The notes: generated by a model from the letters alone, not told the origin. DNA of 64,000 bases from Pseudomonas fluorescens (GCF_001307155.1 NZ_CP012830.1:558001-622000), one strand, 5' to 3'. Shown: positions 37,696-50,051, numbered from the stretch's first letter. Program-made: numbers and translations.

Positions 37696-39042
37696 TCACA
37701 CCACCGGAAAATGAATCCGGAATGCCGCGCCGCCCAAAGCTGAATCCCCCAGGGTCAACTGTGCGCCGTAGCTCTCGATGATGTCCTTGACCACCGCAAG
37801 GCCGATGCCCTGCCCCGGGTGCTGGCGGTCCAGCCGTTCGCCGCGCTGAAGAATCCGCGCACGTTGATCCGGCGGTACGCCCGGGCCGTCATCTTCGATG
37901 CACAGCTCCACACCATTCATGGTTTGCCGCAGGCTCACGCGCACTTCGCCCAGGCACAGGCGATAGGCGTTTTCCAGCAGGTTACCGAGCATTTCCAGCA
38001 AGGCGCCCTGCTCGATCGGCACGTAGCACGGGTTCGGCAGGTCGAACGAGGTCCGTACCTGCTTGTCGCGATAGACCTTGTCCAGAGTGTCGCAAAGGCT
38101 TTGCAGTACCGGCCGCAACCGCACCTGGTGACGCACCAGACCGCTTTTACGCAAGCTCGCGCGCTGCAACTGATAGCTGATCTGTTGGCTCATGCGCTCG
38201 ATCTGCGATTGCAGCACCCACGCCTGCTCCCGATCTTCCGGCCGCTGGGCCATGTCTTCACTGACCCCTTGCAACACCGCCAACGGGGTTTTCAGGCTGT
38301 GGGCCAGATCATCCAGAGAGTCGCGGTAGCGACTGCGCTGCTCACGCTCGCTGCGCAGCAAACGGTTCAGCGAGCCGGTCAGGCGCAACAATTCGCGGGG
38401 GTGTTCTTCGCTGAGGCTTTCAAGGGCACCGTTCTCGATCTGGTCGAGTTCCTGGCTCAAGCGTTTCAAGGCCTGCAAACCCCAGGTCAGGCCGATCCAC
38501 AGCAGCGACAGCAACACCAGCAACGCAGCGCCAAACCCCAGGTAGAGATTTTCCCGCAGGCCGTCGAGCGTCTGCTCGTACTCACGCACCGGCTGCAGCG
38601 CGACGATACTGAACGCTGCGCTTTTACCGCCGAGCAACTTGACCTCGACGTCATAAACGAAGAATTCCTGGCCGTTGGCCTCACGAATCCGCGCGAATTG
38701 ATCGCCGTGTCCGTCGTAACGCGGTCGGTAACTGATGTCCTCATCATGAGTCGCCCGCGAGCGCCAGACCAGATGACCGTCGCGATCATAGATGTAGCCC
38801 AACAGACGACTGTCGGTGAGGTTGAGGAGCTCATCCGGCAACTGCGTGGGCATCACCAATCGGTTGTTTTCAACCCGCGCAGCAGATATCAGTGTGGTGA
38901 CATCCGAGGCCAGGCGCTGCTTGATCGAATCTTGCAGCGCCAGGCTGAACGCGCCCTGCATGGCCGGCAACAAGGCCAGCATGAACAGCACCGCCAGTGT
39001 CGTGGCGGCCAGCATCAGGCGCAGGCGCAGCGATCGAATCAC
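37696..39042 (-). CDS. phoQ: Sensor histidine kinase PhoQ
   Basis: Membrane kinase of 448 residues that senses low magnesium and cationic peptides in Pseudomonas. TM1 about 9-30, periplasmic domain about 31-165, TM2 about 168-189, then the H box SLDDLAHSLKTPLAVLQ (His248) and GQGIGLAVVKDIIESYG. The periplasmic part has the acid patch DEDISYRPRYDGHGDQFARI expected of PhoQ. Starts at GTG 39042, which overlaps the phoP TGA (GTGA). Confidence 0.92.
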   Translation of the reverse strand: MIRSLRLRLMLAATTLAVLFMLALLPAMQGAFSLALQDSIKQRLASDVTTLISAARVENNRLVMPTQLPDELLNLTDSRLLGYIYDRDGHLVWRSRATHDEDISYRPRYDGHGDQFARIREANGQEFFVYDVEVKLLGGKSAAFSIVALQPVREYEQTLDGLRENLYLGFGAALLVLLSLLWIGLTWGLQALKRLSQELDQIENGALESLSEEHPRELLRLTGSLNRLLRSEREQRSRYRDSLDDLAHSLKTPLAVLQGVSEDMAQRPEDREQAWVLQSQIERMSQQISYQLQRASLRKSGLVRHQVRLRPVLQSLCDTLDKVYRDKQVRTSFDLPNPCYVPIEQGALLEMLGNLLENAYRLCLGEVRVSLRQTMNGVELCIEDDGPGVPPDQRARILQRGERLDRQHPGQGIGLAVVKDIIESYGAQLTLGDSALGGAAFRIHFPVV

Positions 39043-39716
39043 CGGCAGCGCTCGTTGAACAGGTAGCCCAGGCCACGCACGGTATCGATCGGCTTGAAGC
39101 CGGTCGGCCCTTCCAGCTTGCGCCGCAGACGACCGACCAGCACTTCGATCACGTTTGGATCACGCTCGTCGTCGTCCGGATAGAGCTGTTCCATCAAACG
39201 GTCCTTGGCGACCACCTGCTGGTGATGACGCATCAGGTATTCGAGGATCCGGTACTCGTAGGCGGTCAATGCCAACGGCTGCTCGTCGAGGGTCGCCTGC
39301 TTGCGATTGAGGTCCAACACCAGCGGCCCGGCAATGATGGTTGACTGGGTAAAACCGCTGGAGCGGCGCAGCAAGGCGTTCAGGCGCGCGTCCAGCTCTT
39401 CGAACTGGAACGGCTTGACCACGTAATCGTCGGCACCGGCGGCCAGGCCTTCGACCTTGTCCTGCCAGTTGCCGCGCGCGGTCAGGATCAGGATCGGAAA
39501 GGTCTTGCCTTGCGCACGCAGTTGGCGAATCAGGTCCAGCCCGCCCATGCCCGGCAAACCGAGGTCGATCACCGCCAGGTCATGGTTGAATTGCCCGGTC
39601 TGGTACAAGGCCTCTTCGGCATTGGCCACGGACTCGACCACGTGGCCATTGTCGGTCAGGCGGGTTTGCAGGTGATGACGCAACAGCGCTTCGTCTTCGA
39701 CGACCAGCAGTTTCAT
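39039..39716 (-). CDS. phoP: Response regulator PhoP
   Basis: OmpR-class regulator of 225 residues. MKLLVVEDEALLRHHLQTRL starts the receiver, Asp51 is the phosphoacceptor in DLAVIDLGLPGMGG, and ERDPNVIEVLVGRLRRKLEG is the recognition helix. The block QLYPDDDERDPNVIEV fits PhoP over other OmpR members. ATG 39716; longer frames run into the intergenic region. The first gene of phoPQ; oprH, which precedes phoP in P. aeruginosa, is not present here. Confidence 0.93.
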   Translation of the reverse strand: MKLLVVEDEALLRHHLQTRLTDNGHVVESVANAEEALYQTGQFNHDLAVIDLGLPGMGGLDLIRQLRAQGKTFPILILTARGNWQDKVEGLAAGADDYVVKPFQFEELDARLNALLRRSSGFTQSTIIAGPLVLDLNRKQATLDEQPLALTAYEYRILEYLMRHHQQVVAKDRLMEQLYPDDDERDPNVIEVLVGRLRRKLEGPTGFKPIDTVRGLGYLFNERCR

Positions 39717-39955
39717 AACGCTCTCCCAGGCAAAATCAACATCTCCACAGGTACCTCGCACCTCGATTGCTAATACGCCAGTAACGGTAACCTGATTCAA
39801 CCAAGGTGTTTGGCAAAACCTGCTGCATCATCCCGGACAACCCTGACGAAGTAACCGATACCACAGTTGTGACTGTAGGTTAACCACAACCCGCTGAACT
39901 CGGACTGAACAGGATCGACTAGGCTGTCTGGACGTCTTTTAAAGGAGCATCAACC

Positions 39956-40747
39956 ATGCGCGTATTGATCGCACTCGTTTTATTCGCCCTGAGCAGCCTC
40001 AGCCAAGCGGCAATCAAGACTCAGGAGATTCCTTACAAGAGTGCCGACGGGACTGAAATGATCGGCTATTACGCCTACGACGACAGCATTCAGGGGGCTC
40101 GCCCGGGCGTGGTGGTGGTCCATGAGTTCTGGGGGCTCAACGACTACGCCAAGCGCCGGGCCCGCGACCTCGCCGGGCTGGGCTACAGCGCGCTGGCGAT
40201 CGATATGTATGGCAAAGGCAAAAACACCGAGCACCCGAATGACGCCATGGCATTCATGAATGAAGCGCTGAAAAACAGCGCAACGGCCAGTGCACGCTTC
40301 AATGCCGGGCTTGATCTGCTGAAAAAACAACCGCAGACCGACCCGAAAAAACTCGCGGCGATCGGTTACTGCTTCGGCGGCGGGATTGTCCTCGATGCCG
40401 CCCGCCAAGGGTCTCCGCTGGCGGGTGTGGTGAGTTTCCACGGCGTATTGGCGACCAACACCCCGGCGACGCCTGGCAGCGTCAAGGCCAAGCTACTGGT
40501 AGAGCACGGTGCTCTGGACAGCATGATCACCGCGGATCAAGTGGCAGCGTTCAAAACCGAAATGGACAAGGCTGGCGCCGACTATAAGTTCGTCAGCCTG
40601 AAAGGTGCCAAGCATGGTTTCAGCAATCCGGACGCTGATCGCCTGAGCCACGGCGATCACGGCGGCCCGGACATCGGCTACAACAAAGCCGCCGATGAAA
40701 GCTCGTGGGCGGACATGAAGGCCTTCTTCAAAAAAATCTTTGGCTAA
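39956..40747 (+). CDS. Exported dienelactone-hydrolase-family protein
   Basis: Alpha/beta hydrolase of 263 residues with signal peptide MRVLIALVLFALSSLSQAA, so probably periplasmic. The catalytic triad of the family is readable: Cys139 in IGYCFGGG, Asp188 in HGALDSM and His220 in GAKHGFSNP. The presence of Cys rather than Ser at the nucleophile places it in the DLH branch. Its substrate is unknown. AAAGGAGC precedes the ATG. Divergent from phoPQ with 239 bases between. Confidence 0.91.
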   Translation: MRVLIALVLFALSSLSQAAIKTQEIPYKSADGTEMIGYYAYDDSIQGARPGVVVVHEFWGLNDYAKRRARDLAGLGYSALAIDMYGKGKNTEHPNDAMAFMNEALKNSATASARFNAGLDLLKKQPQTDPKKLAAIGYCFGGGIVLDAARQGSPLAGVVSFHGVLATNTPATPGSVKAKLLVEHGALDSMITADQVAAFKTEMDKAGADYKFVSLKGAKHGFSNPDADRLSHGDHGGPDIGYNKAADESSWADMKAFFKKIFG

Positions 40748-40765
40748 TCGCTGACTGCACCCACC

Positions 40766-40901
40766 TTGTGGCGAGGGAGCTTGCTCCCGCTGGGTCGCAA
40801 AGCGGCCCCCAAAACCTGCACATGCATTCACTCGAATGTACCAAGTACGCAGGGTTTGCGATGGCTACGCCATCGAGCGGGAGCAAGCTCCCTCGCCACA
40901 A
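40766..40901. repeat. REP doublet (25-bp exact inverted repeat)
   Basis: TTGTGGCGAGGGAGCTTGCT to 40790 is exactly complementary to 40877-40901, same family as the doublets at 15051 and 31934. Confidence 0.92.
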
Positions 40902-40971
40902 CAGCGCTGCGCGCCAGATGATTACTACGCGGCCACTACCCAGCGCCAGGTCAACCCGGCAAAATGCCGGG

Positions 40972-41697
40972 ATGAACCCGCTCCCCGCTCTCCCCGCCTG
41001 CTGCAAACCGCTCGACGCCCACTGGCCGTTGCCTGATGCGCTGCCCGATACGGTGTTGCTCAGCACTCGTTTCGATCCGTCATTGCTGGTCTTCGACGAC
41101 TTCCGGCGCAGCATCATCGAAGCGCCCCCCAGCATCCAGCGCTCGGTCGCCAAACGTCAGGCCGAGTTTCTCGCCGGGCGGGTGTGCGCCCGGGCCGCCT
41201 TGCAGCAACTGGAGGGTCTGGACTGCATTCCGGCGATTGGCGAGGACCGCGCGCCCGTGTGGCCGGCGCATATCTGCGGCTCGATCACCCACAGCACCGG
41301 CCGGGCCGCCGCTATTGTTGCGCGCAAGACGCATTGGCGCAGCTTGGGCATGGACCTGGAGAACCTGCTGAACGCCGAACGCGCCGAGCGTCTGGCCGCC
41401 GAGATCCTGACCCCGCCCGAGCTCGAACGCATGGCTGCGGGCCGTCAAGATCTGCTGGCGTTGTGGGTGACCCTGACCTTCTCGGTCAAGGAAAGCCTGT
41501 TCAAGGCGCTCTACCCTATCGTGCAGAAGCGCTTCTATTTCGAACATGCCGAAGTGCTGGAATGGGCCGACAGCGGGCATGTGCGCCTGCGCTTGTTGAC
41601 CGACCTCTCCAGCGAATGGCATTACGGCACAGAACTGGATGCGCAATTTGGCGTGCACGATGGGCATTTGTTGAGCCTGGTCAGTATCAAGGCCTGA
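40972..41697 (+). CDS. 4'-phosphopantetheinyl transferase
   Basis: Activates carrier proteins by attaching the coenzyme A arm; 241 residues as in PcpS/EntD relatives. GMDLE (126-130, metal-binding Asp128 and Glu130) and TFSVKESLFKALYP (Lys173, Glu174) are the family motifs. ATG 40972 follows CCGGGATGAA with a weak site; the frame extends upstream through a REP doublet, so the later start is preferred. Whether it serves primary fatty-acid or siderophore carriers cannot be told here. Confidence 0.9.
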   Translation: MNPLPALPACCKPLDAHWPLPDALPDTVLLSTRFDPSLLVFDDFRRSIIEAPPSIQRSVAKRQAEFLAGRVCARAALQQLEGLDCIPAIGEDRAPVWPAHICGSITHSTGRAAAIVARKTHWRSLGMDLENLLNAERAERLAAEILTPPELERMAAGRQDLLALWVTLTFSVKESLFKALYPIVQKRFYFEHAEVLEWADSGHVRLRLLTDLSSEWHYGTELDAQFGVHDGHLLSLVSIKA

Positions 41698-41722
41698 AGA
41701 ACTTCAGTGCCTGTTCGACCGT

Positions 41723-41806
41723 CATCGCGGGCAAGCCTTGCTCCTACAGGTGTTGAGTCAATTGCGACCAACGCGAATCCGCAGCAGCAAAGCTTGCTCG
41801 CGATGA
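41723..41806. repeat. Inverted REP-type repeat downstream of the PPTase gene
   Basis: CATCGCGGGCAAGCCTTGCT at 41723 faces AGCAAAGCTTGCTCGCGATG near 41787-41806 with mismatches. Same style as the repeat at 30164. Confidence 0.75.
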
Positions 41807-41829
41807 GGCCCTTACAGACGGTAAAGATC

Positions 41830-43440
41830 TCAGGGCTTCTCCTGATTCCTGGGCCAGCTCAGGCTGAAACACGCGCCACCCAGGCTTTTACTCTTGCTGA
41901 TCAACGCCCGACCGCCATGCCAATGAACGATCCGGCGTACGATTGAAAGCCCCAGGCCGTGCCCGCCGGACGCTCGGGTGCGGCTGTCATCCAGACGTAA
42001 AAATGGCGTGAAGATCTTTTCCCAGGCACTTTCCGGTACGCCCGGCCCATCGTCTTCGACATCGACGCGACAACGCTGCTGCCCCACCTGATAACTGATC
42101 GACACCTGGGACTGGGCATGACGCATCGCGTTGCTCACAAGATTCTGCAACGCCCGGTGCAGGTAGCGCGGCTCAGCCTCGACCCAGGCGCCATCGCAAT
42201 CGGCAGCCGACAGGCACAGGCCGCGATGCACCGTCACATCGGCGCGCAATGGCGCCAGTTCACCAATCACCTGATTGACCAAGGCATCGAGGTCGACGCG
42301 CTGGAAGTTCAGCGCTGGCGAACCCTGCTCCAACCGCGCATACGTGAGCATCTCGTCCACCAGGCCATCGAGATCCTGGATATCGTGATCCATGCCCTCA
42401 AGGTATTTCTCCCGCGCTTGTGGCGTGCTCGCCGTGCTGATCATCTCCAGTCCAAAACGCAACCGCGCAACAGGTGTGCGCAGCTCATGGGACACCGCGC
42501 GCACCAGCTCACGCTGAATCGCCAACAGTTGCTGAAGGTGCTCGGCCATGCCGTTGAACGCCGCCGCCAATCGCCCCACCGAATCCGCACCGCGTGCCGG
42601 CACGCGGGTTTCCAGGCTGCCTTTGGCGATCCGTGTGGCGGCCGACTCCAGACCTCGCAAGCGGCGCTCCAACTGGCGCACCAGCAAATAGACGATCAAC
42701 CCGATCAGGCTCAGGCCCAATGCAGCGATCAGTACCAGCCACTCCGGCGGGTACGGGTTCATCTGGTACAGCGGGCCGATTTCCAGCACCCAGGGCGTAC
42801 CGACCATCCCGGCAAACACCCGGATCGAATCGCCGCCCTTGCCCAGCGCCATCACCGTGTCGCCTTCAGAGACCCGACGGCTCTGGTCCTCGTCCATGTC
42901 GGCCTGATCGACCGTAATCAGTTGCAGCTCGAAGCCAAAGCCCTTGTCCTTCTTCAACGCCTCAAGACGCTTGGGCTGCTCGGCCACCGGGTAACGCACC
43001 AATTCATCGGCCAACAGGTAAATGGTCGCCCGCGCCAGTTGCTCGCTGATCTGTTGCACTTCTCCCGTCAGCACCAGCTGCTCTTTATCGCTGACCAAAC
43101 GGTAGACTTTTGCCGCGTGCGGGCCGGTCTGCTCCACCAATGCCTGGCCGTGCAGCACCCGCGTGCGCTGGCTCAAGTCGAGGTCGGTCTGGGCGAACGT
43201 CTGCAAGCTCAAGGGAATGCCCAGCAAACGCTCCCACACCAGCAACGCTCGATGACGCTCGGTTTCGTTCATCGGTTGCAGATTGTCGGCCATCAAGGAA
43301 AACGTGCCGTGGGCCAGGCGTTCACGGTATTGCTCGCTGCGCACCTGGTTGAGCAGGTGCAAGGCCAGTACACCAAGCACCGCCACCAGAATCAGCGCGG
43401 CGCACATGCCGCCATAAATGCGCAGGAAGATCGAGTTCAC
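41830..43440 (-). CDS. Sensor histidine kinase, RstB-like
   Basis: Membrane kinase of 536 residues: TM1 about 7-29, a periplasmic domain of about 200 residues, TM2 near 235-255 (VLIAALGLSLIGLIVYLLV), HAMP, H box LVRAVSHELRTPVARLRFG, ATPase N box LQNLVSNAMRHAQ and G boxes DDGPGVPES and HGLGLSIVRRIV. The signal is unknown; RstB-like kinases respond to acid and magnesium in enteric bacteria. Coupled to the regulator upstream with overlap, beside nrdA as in P. aeruginosa PA1157-PA1158. Confidence 0.9.
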   Translation of the reverse strand: MNSIFLRIYGGMCAALILVAVLGVLALHLLNQVRSEQYRERLAHGTFSLMADNLQPMNETERHRALLVWERLLGIPLSLQTFAQTDLDLSQRTRVLHGQALVEQTGPHAAKVYRLVSDKEQLVLTGEVQQISEQLARATIYLLADELVRYPVAEQPKRLEALKKDKGFGFELQLITVDQADMDEDQSRRVSEGDTVMALGKGGDSIRVFAGMVGTPWVLEIGPLYQMNPYPPEWLVLIAALGLSLIGLIVYLLVRQLERRLRGLESAATRIAKGSLETRVPARGADSVGRLAAAFNGMAEHLQQLLAIQRELVRAVSHELRTPVARLRFGLEMISTASTPQAREKYLEGMDHDIQDLDGLVDEMLTYARLEQGSPALNFQRVDLDALVNQVIGELAPLRADVTVHRGLCLSAADCDGAWVEAEPRYLHRALQNLVSNAMRHAQSQVSISYQVGQQRCRVDVEDDGPGVPESAWEKIFTPFLRLDDSRTRASGGHGLGLSIVRRIVHWHGGRALISKSKSLGGACFSLSWPRNQEKP

Positions 43441-44162
43441 AAGGGTTGATCTACACAGGCTTCAGGAACGAACAGATACCCCTTGCTGCGAATGGTCTTG
43501 ATCAGTCGCGGATGGTCCGGGTCATCGCCGATCTTCGGCCGGATCCGCGAAATGCGCACATCGATCGAGCGATCCTGGCCGTCGTAGCCAATGCCTCGCA
43601 GCGCCGTGAAAATTTCCTCGCGGGACAGAATCCGCCCGGCGTTGGCCACCAGCAACCAGAGCAGATCGAACTCGGCACTGGTCAACTCGATGCCAGTGTC
43701 CTGCAGCCACGCCTCACGCAGCGCGTTGTCGACGACCAGCGGGCCGAACTGCAAGCGACGGAGTTTTTCCGGTGCCGCAGGCTCGGGTGCTTCACTGCGT
43801 CGCAGCAAGGCCTGGACACGCGCCAGCAACAAACGCGGGCGCACCGGTTTGCACACGTAGTCATCGGCGCCCATGTCCAGGCCCTGGATCTGGTCCATGT
43901 CGTCAGTGCGCGCCGTGAGCATCAGGATTGGTCCGTCGTAGTGATCACGAACCTTGCGGCAAATCGTCAGGCCGTCTTCGCCGGGGAGCATCAGGTCAAG
44001 GATCACCAGGTCCGGTTGCTCGGCGATAATCCGCGCCGCCGCCAGCGCTCCATTGCCTTCGAGGGTGACCCGCAGACCGTGGCTTTCGAGATACTCACGA
44101 GTCAACTCAGCCAGGCGCTGGTCATCCTCGACAATCAATACCTGCCAGGCTTCTTGCTCCAC
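43437..44162 (-). CDS. OmpR-family response regulator, RstA-like
   Basis: Two-component regulator of 241 residues. Asp56 in DLVILDLMLPGEDG is the phosphoacceptor, and RLLLARVQALLRRSE leads to a winged helix with ELTSAEFDLLWLLV and SIDVRISRIRPKIGDD. The stop overlaps the kinase start. Position beside nrdA matches PA1157 of P. aeruginosa; no link to nucleotide metabolism is claimed. Confidence 0.92.
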   Translation of the reverse strand: MEQEAWQVLIVEDDQRLAELTREYLESHGLRVTLEGNGALAAARIIAEQPDLVILDLMLPGEDGLTICRKVRDHYDGPILMLTARTDDMDQIQGLDMGADDYVCKPVRPRLLLARVQALLRRSEAPEPAAPEKLRRLQFGPLVVDNALREAWLQDTGIELTSAEFDLLWLLVANAGRILSREEIFTALRGIGYDGQDRSIDVRISRIRPKIGDDPDHPRLIKTIRSKGYLFVPEACVDQPL

Positions 44163-44450
44163 GGGTGACCTCTTTGCCGAACGCTATTAAGGAAGGCTCC
44201 ACTCGTCTTTTTGTAATGATTGGAGTGGATAAGTCTGCGTATGCAGTGACCGATTGTAGCAACGCCTTACCTTGAGAACACAAGCTGGCAAATGCTCTCG
44301 GTAACTGCGTTTTTTTGTGATAGGGTTCGCGCCCTCAAAAATACGCCCAAGGCTATTTTTCAGGGCAAATTTCCATGACAAACGGTCCACCCCAGCAGGG
44401 TTGCGGCCTACACGCCGATTGACAGTTTCATACACATTTTACGCACAGCT

Positions 44451-44459
44451 TTATCCACA
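44451..44459 (+). promoter_or_regulatory. DnaA box upstream of nrdA
   Basis: TTATCCACA is a perfect DnaA box. In E. coli, DnaA boxes upstream of nrdAB couple deoxynucleotide supply to replication; the same role is plausible here. Confidence 0.7.
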
Positions 44460-44486
44460 GGTAGTACATTGCAATCACCCCCCAAA

Positions 44487-44533
44487 ACGCATTATCTTGT
44501 AGCTCGCGCTAAAAAAAACCCTACATGTAGGGG
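44487..44533 (+). promoter_or_regulatory. Tandem NrdR-type boxes
   Basis: CATTATCTTG (44490-44499) and CTACATGTAG (44521-44530) each match the core CwAtATaTwG of NrdR boxes at 8 of 10 positions, and their centres are 31 bases apart, about three helical turns, as is usual for NrdR tandem sites. NrdR represses nrd genes when dATP is high. nrdR itself is not in the window. Confidence 0.7.
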
Positions 44534-44892
44534 TTTACGCAAAAAACCAAACACAAATCAGACACCAAATTCAAGCGCTTTTATTGCCTCTGTCTGGTTG
44601 AACCAAACGTATTTTCAGAAGCCCAAACCGCACCTGCGGATGGCGACTGTTTTTTAGCCGCCAACGGCGAAAACGGTACGGGTGTTGCAGTCAATTACTG
44701 TCACCCAAACGGAATTCGGTTTTCGGCCCCAGGCTTGAGACCAAAGACTTCGGCAAGGAAGCGGCGCTCAACAGCCCCTTCCTGACTGTCCCGAAGTTGT
44801 TATGCCCGGCGCTTGCCGGTTGTAGTGCTTCAGGACGGAACGGTGGGCGCCTTCATGGTGCCCAAACAAACATAGAGAACGTGGAGACACCC

Positions 44893-47787
<2,895 letters not shown>

Positions 47788-47821
47788 GCTGAGCCGGTAA
47801 GCGCCACAAGGTGCTTACCTG

Positions 47822-47862
47822 AAACCCCCGATCAGTCTTCTGGACTGGTCGGGGGTTTTCTT
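47822..47862 (+). terminator. Terminator of nrdA
   Basis: Stem AACCCCCGATCAGTC paired with GACTGGTCGGGGGTT (one wobble) and a short loop, followed by TTTCTTTT. It closes nrdA as a single gene. Confidence 0.93.
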
Positions 47863-47904
47863 TTGCGTAGGAGCTGGGGGGCGCCTACAGGTTTGCCTCA
47901 GGCA

Positions 47905-47930
47905 CAAAAAAGCCCCTCTTGCGAGGGGCT
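47905..47930 (-). terminator. Terminator of flgE
   Basis: AGCCCCTC-TTGC-GAGGGGCT, with a run of A before it on the plus strand that reads as T after it on the minus strand. It lies about 30 bases after the flgE stop. Confidence 0.9.
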
Positions 47931-47959
47931 CCTTGTGTAGCGCTATCAACCAACCAGCA

Positions 47960-49291
47960 TCAGGTCATCTGAATGATGGTCTGCATGATGGTGCTCTGGG
48001 TGGAGATGGTCTTGGCGTTCGCCTGGTAGTTGCTCTGCGCCTTGATCAGGTTGACCAGTTCGTTGGTCAGGTTGACGTTGGACTCTTCCAGGGAGTTGGA
48101 CTGAATCGAACCCAGGGACCCGGTTTCCGGAGCATCGTAGCCAGGGATACCCGAGGCGAACGTTTCTTTCCAGCTGGTGCCACCCACAGCTTGCAGGCCT
48201 TGTTCGTTGGTGAAGCTGGCCAGTGCAACCTGGCCGATGGCCTTGCTCTGGTTGTTGCTGAAGTTGGCGAACAGGGTGCCGGTGCCGTCGATGGTCAGGT
48301 TGGTGATCTGGCCGGTAGCATAACCATCCTGAGCCGGGATAGAGCGGGCAGAGTCGGCATTGAACTGCGTGGTGTTGGTCATCGAAATGACCATGCCGCT
48401 AGCGCTTGGTGCCGCGCCGTTGGCCGCCCACACACCGTTGGTGACCTTACCCGGCACCCAGTTGGCCAACGTCACGGTGTTGGCTGCGTTAGGGGCCGCA
48501 GGCGTCGCCGGTGGTGTCGCCACCGAGACCAGTTTGCCGGCGGTATCAAACGTGATGGTCGTAGCAATCGGGGCGGTGACTTTCGGGTCGCTGCCGGTGG
48601 CATCCGGGTTGCGACCGTCTACCAGGGTGTAGGTCTTCCACGTGTTGGCGCCGGTCTTCACCATGTATTGATCCATGACGTGCGAGTTGCCCTGGCTGTC
48701 ATAGATCGGCGTACTGAACGATTTGGTGTAGGTGGCGAGGGTGTTTGGATTGAATGGAGTACCGGTGGCCACCGTGTCGTCAATCACCGGAGCCGTCGAA
48801 TCCAGGTTGATCGTCGAGGACACGGTCGACGTCGGTTTTGGCGCCAGATTCGAAGTGTCGATCTTAAGATCAGTCAACACGCCGTTGATGACCTTGCCAT
48901 TGGCGTCCACACCGTAACCCTGCAAACGGGCAGTTTGATTGGTATTGGTGATGAAGCCATCCTTGTCGACCTTGAACGTACCGGCACGGGTGTAGGTCGT
49001 CGAACCGTTATTGCTCAGGGTGAAGAAACCCGAGCCATTGATACCCATGTCCAGCACGTTGCCGGTGTTGTTGATATCACCCTGGGTGAACTGCTGGGAT
49101 ACGTTGGCCAGACTTACGCCGCTGCCGACGACTTTACTACCACTACCCAGCTTGGTTGCCGAGTAGACATCGGCGAACTCGGCGCGCGAGGATTTGAAAC
49201 CGGCGGTCGCAACGTTGGCGATGTTGTTACCGGTCACGTCCAGTTGTTTGTTGGCTGCATAGAGACCGCTAAGGCCGATATTGAAAGACAT
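47960..49291 (-). CDS. flgE: Flagellar hook protein FlgE
   Basis: Main hook subunit, exported by the flagellar type III system. The 443 residues start MSFNIGLSGLYAANKQLDVTGNNIANVATAGFK, the conserved rod/hook N-terminus, and end in NVNLTNELVNLIKAQSNYQANAKTISTQSTIMQTI, the matching C-terminal coil. The centre is a Thr/Ser/Asn-rich variable domain. It is the last gene of the flgBCDE run and is followed by a terminator rather than by flgF. Confidence 0.95.
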   Translation of the reverse strand: MSFNIGLSGLYAANKQLDVTGNNIANVATAGFKSSRAEFADVYSATKLGSGSKVVGSGVSLANVSQQFTQGDINNTGNVLDMGINGSGFFTLSNNGSTTYTRAGTFKVDKDGFITNTNQTARLQGYGVDANGKVINGVLTDLKIDTSNLAPKPTSTVSSTINLDSTAPVIDDTVATGTPFNPNTLATYTKSFSTPIYDSQGNSHVMDQYMVKTGANTWKTYTLVDGRNPDATGSDPKVTAPIATTITFDTAGKLVSVATPPATPAAPNAANTVTLANWVPGKVTNGVWAANGAAPSASGMVISMTNTTQFNADSARSIPAQDGYATGQITNLTIDGTGTLFANFSNNQSKAIGQVALASFTNEQGLQAVGGTSWKETFASGIPGYDAPETGSLGSIQSNSLEESNVNLTNELVNLIKAQSNYQANAKTISTQSTIMQTIIQMT

Positions 49292-49322
49292 ATTCCACTC
49301 CTTTATGCCGCGTTAGCCGGCT

Positions 49323-50051
49323 CTATAGACCAATGGTTTGAACTTTGGACAGGGCGATAGGGCCCAGACCTGCAAGATTGAGCATCAACTCGCCGCCGGT
49401 TTGGCTCAGCGTCACGCTGTTGACCGTTGCTGGCAGGTAGGTGGCCAGATCGGTCGCCGTGCCGTTGATCGGCGCATTGGCCTTGACGGTATAAGTGCCC
49501 GCAGCGACTGCGGCGCCGCTATTGTCGTTACCGTCCCAAGTGAAGCTGGCGCTGCCTGCAGGCTGAGTGCCCAGGTTAAGGGTTCTCACAACCTTTCCGC
49601 TGGCATCGCTGATAGTCACCGTTCCATCGGCGATGGACGATGTCAGGTTCACCGTACCGGTCAGGCCCTTGCTCGGGTCGCTGATCTGGGCGGTGCTGGT
49701 TTGCGCAATCACCGAACGACCCACCAGAGAAGAAGCCTGCAAGGCCTGGGAAGAGCTGAAATTACTGGCCATGGAACTCACAGTCGTATTGAGGGAAGTG
49801 ATCCCTTCAAGACTGCTGAACTGCGCCAGTTGAGCCACGAATGCGCCGTTGTCCTGCGGCGAAAGCGGGTTCTGGTTCTTCAACTGCGTCACCAGCAACT
49901 GCAGGAACGCGTCCTTGCCCAGTGCCTTGCCGCCAGTCGCGCTACTGGTTGCTGCGGAAAGGCCATTCGCGGCCTTACCGGTGCTCTTGACCGAGGAGTT
50001 CGCCAGCAGGTCGGTCATGCTCAGGCCGCCGGTGGAATCGGTAACGCTCAT
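49323..50051 (-). CDS. flgD: Flagellar hook cap (scaffolding) protein FlgD
   Basis: Cap required for hook assembly, 242 residues. The N-terminal segment has GGKALGKDAFLQLLVTQLKNQNPLSPQDNGAFVAQLAQFSSLEGI, the conserved FlgD block, and the C-terminal half a beta-rich domain (GTYTVKANAPINGTATDLATY). The N-terminus is Ser/Gly-rich and disordered, as usual for export. ATG 50051. Lies between flgE and flgC with gaps of 15 to 31 bases. Confidence 0.94.
   Translation of the reverse strand: MSVTDSTGGLSMTDLLANSSVKSTGKAANGLSAATSSATGGKALGKDAFLQLLVTQLKNQNPLSPQDNGAFVAQLAQFSSLEGITSLNTTVSSMASNFSSSQALQASSLVGRSVIAQTSTAQISDPSKGLTGTVNLTSSIADGTVTISDASGKVVRTLNLGTQPAGSASFTWDGNDNSGAAVAAGTYTVKANAPINGTATDLATYLPATVNSVTLSQTGGELMLNLAGLGPIALSKVQTIGL

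Larger units (their letters stand above)
44163..44892. other. Long intergenic region (730 bases) upstream of nrdA
   Basis: No convincing gene. It holds a DnaA box (44451-44459), two NrdR-type boxes (44487-44533), and a TTGACA at 44419 without a clear -10 partner. A/T-rich stretches of Asn/Lys codons in open frames here are short and unsupported. A leader of about 360 bases lies between the boxes and the nrdA ATG. Confidence 0.6.

Noticed and set aside
44797..44892. An upstream start for nrdA adding 32 residues
   Set aside because: No ribosome site and no similarity; ATG 44893 fits the family start with the ATP-cone at about residue 31.
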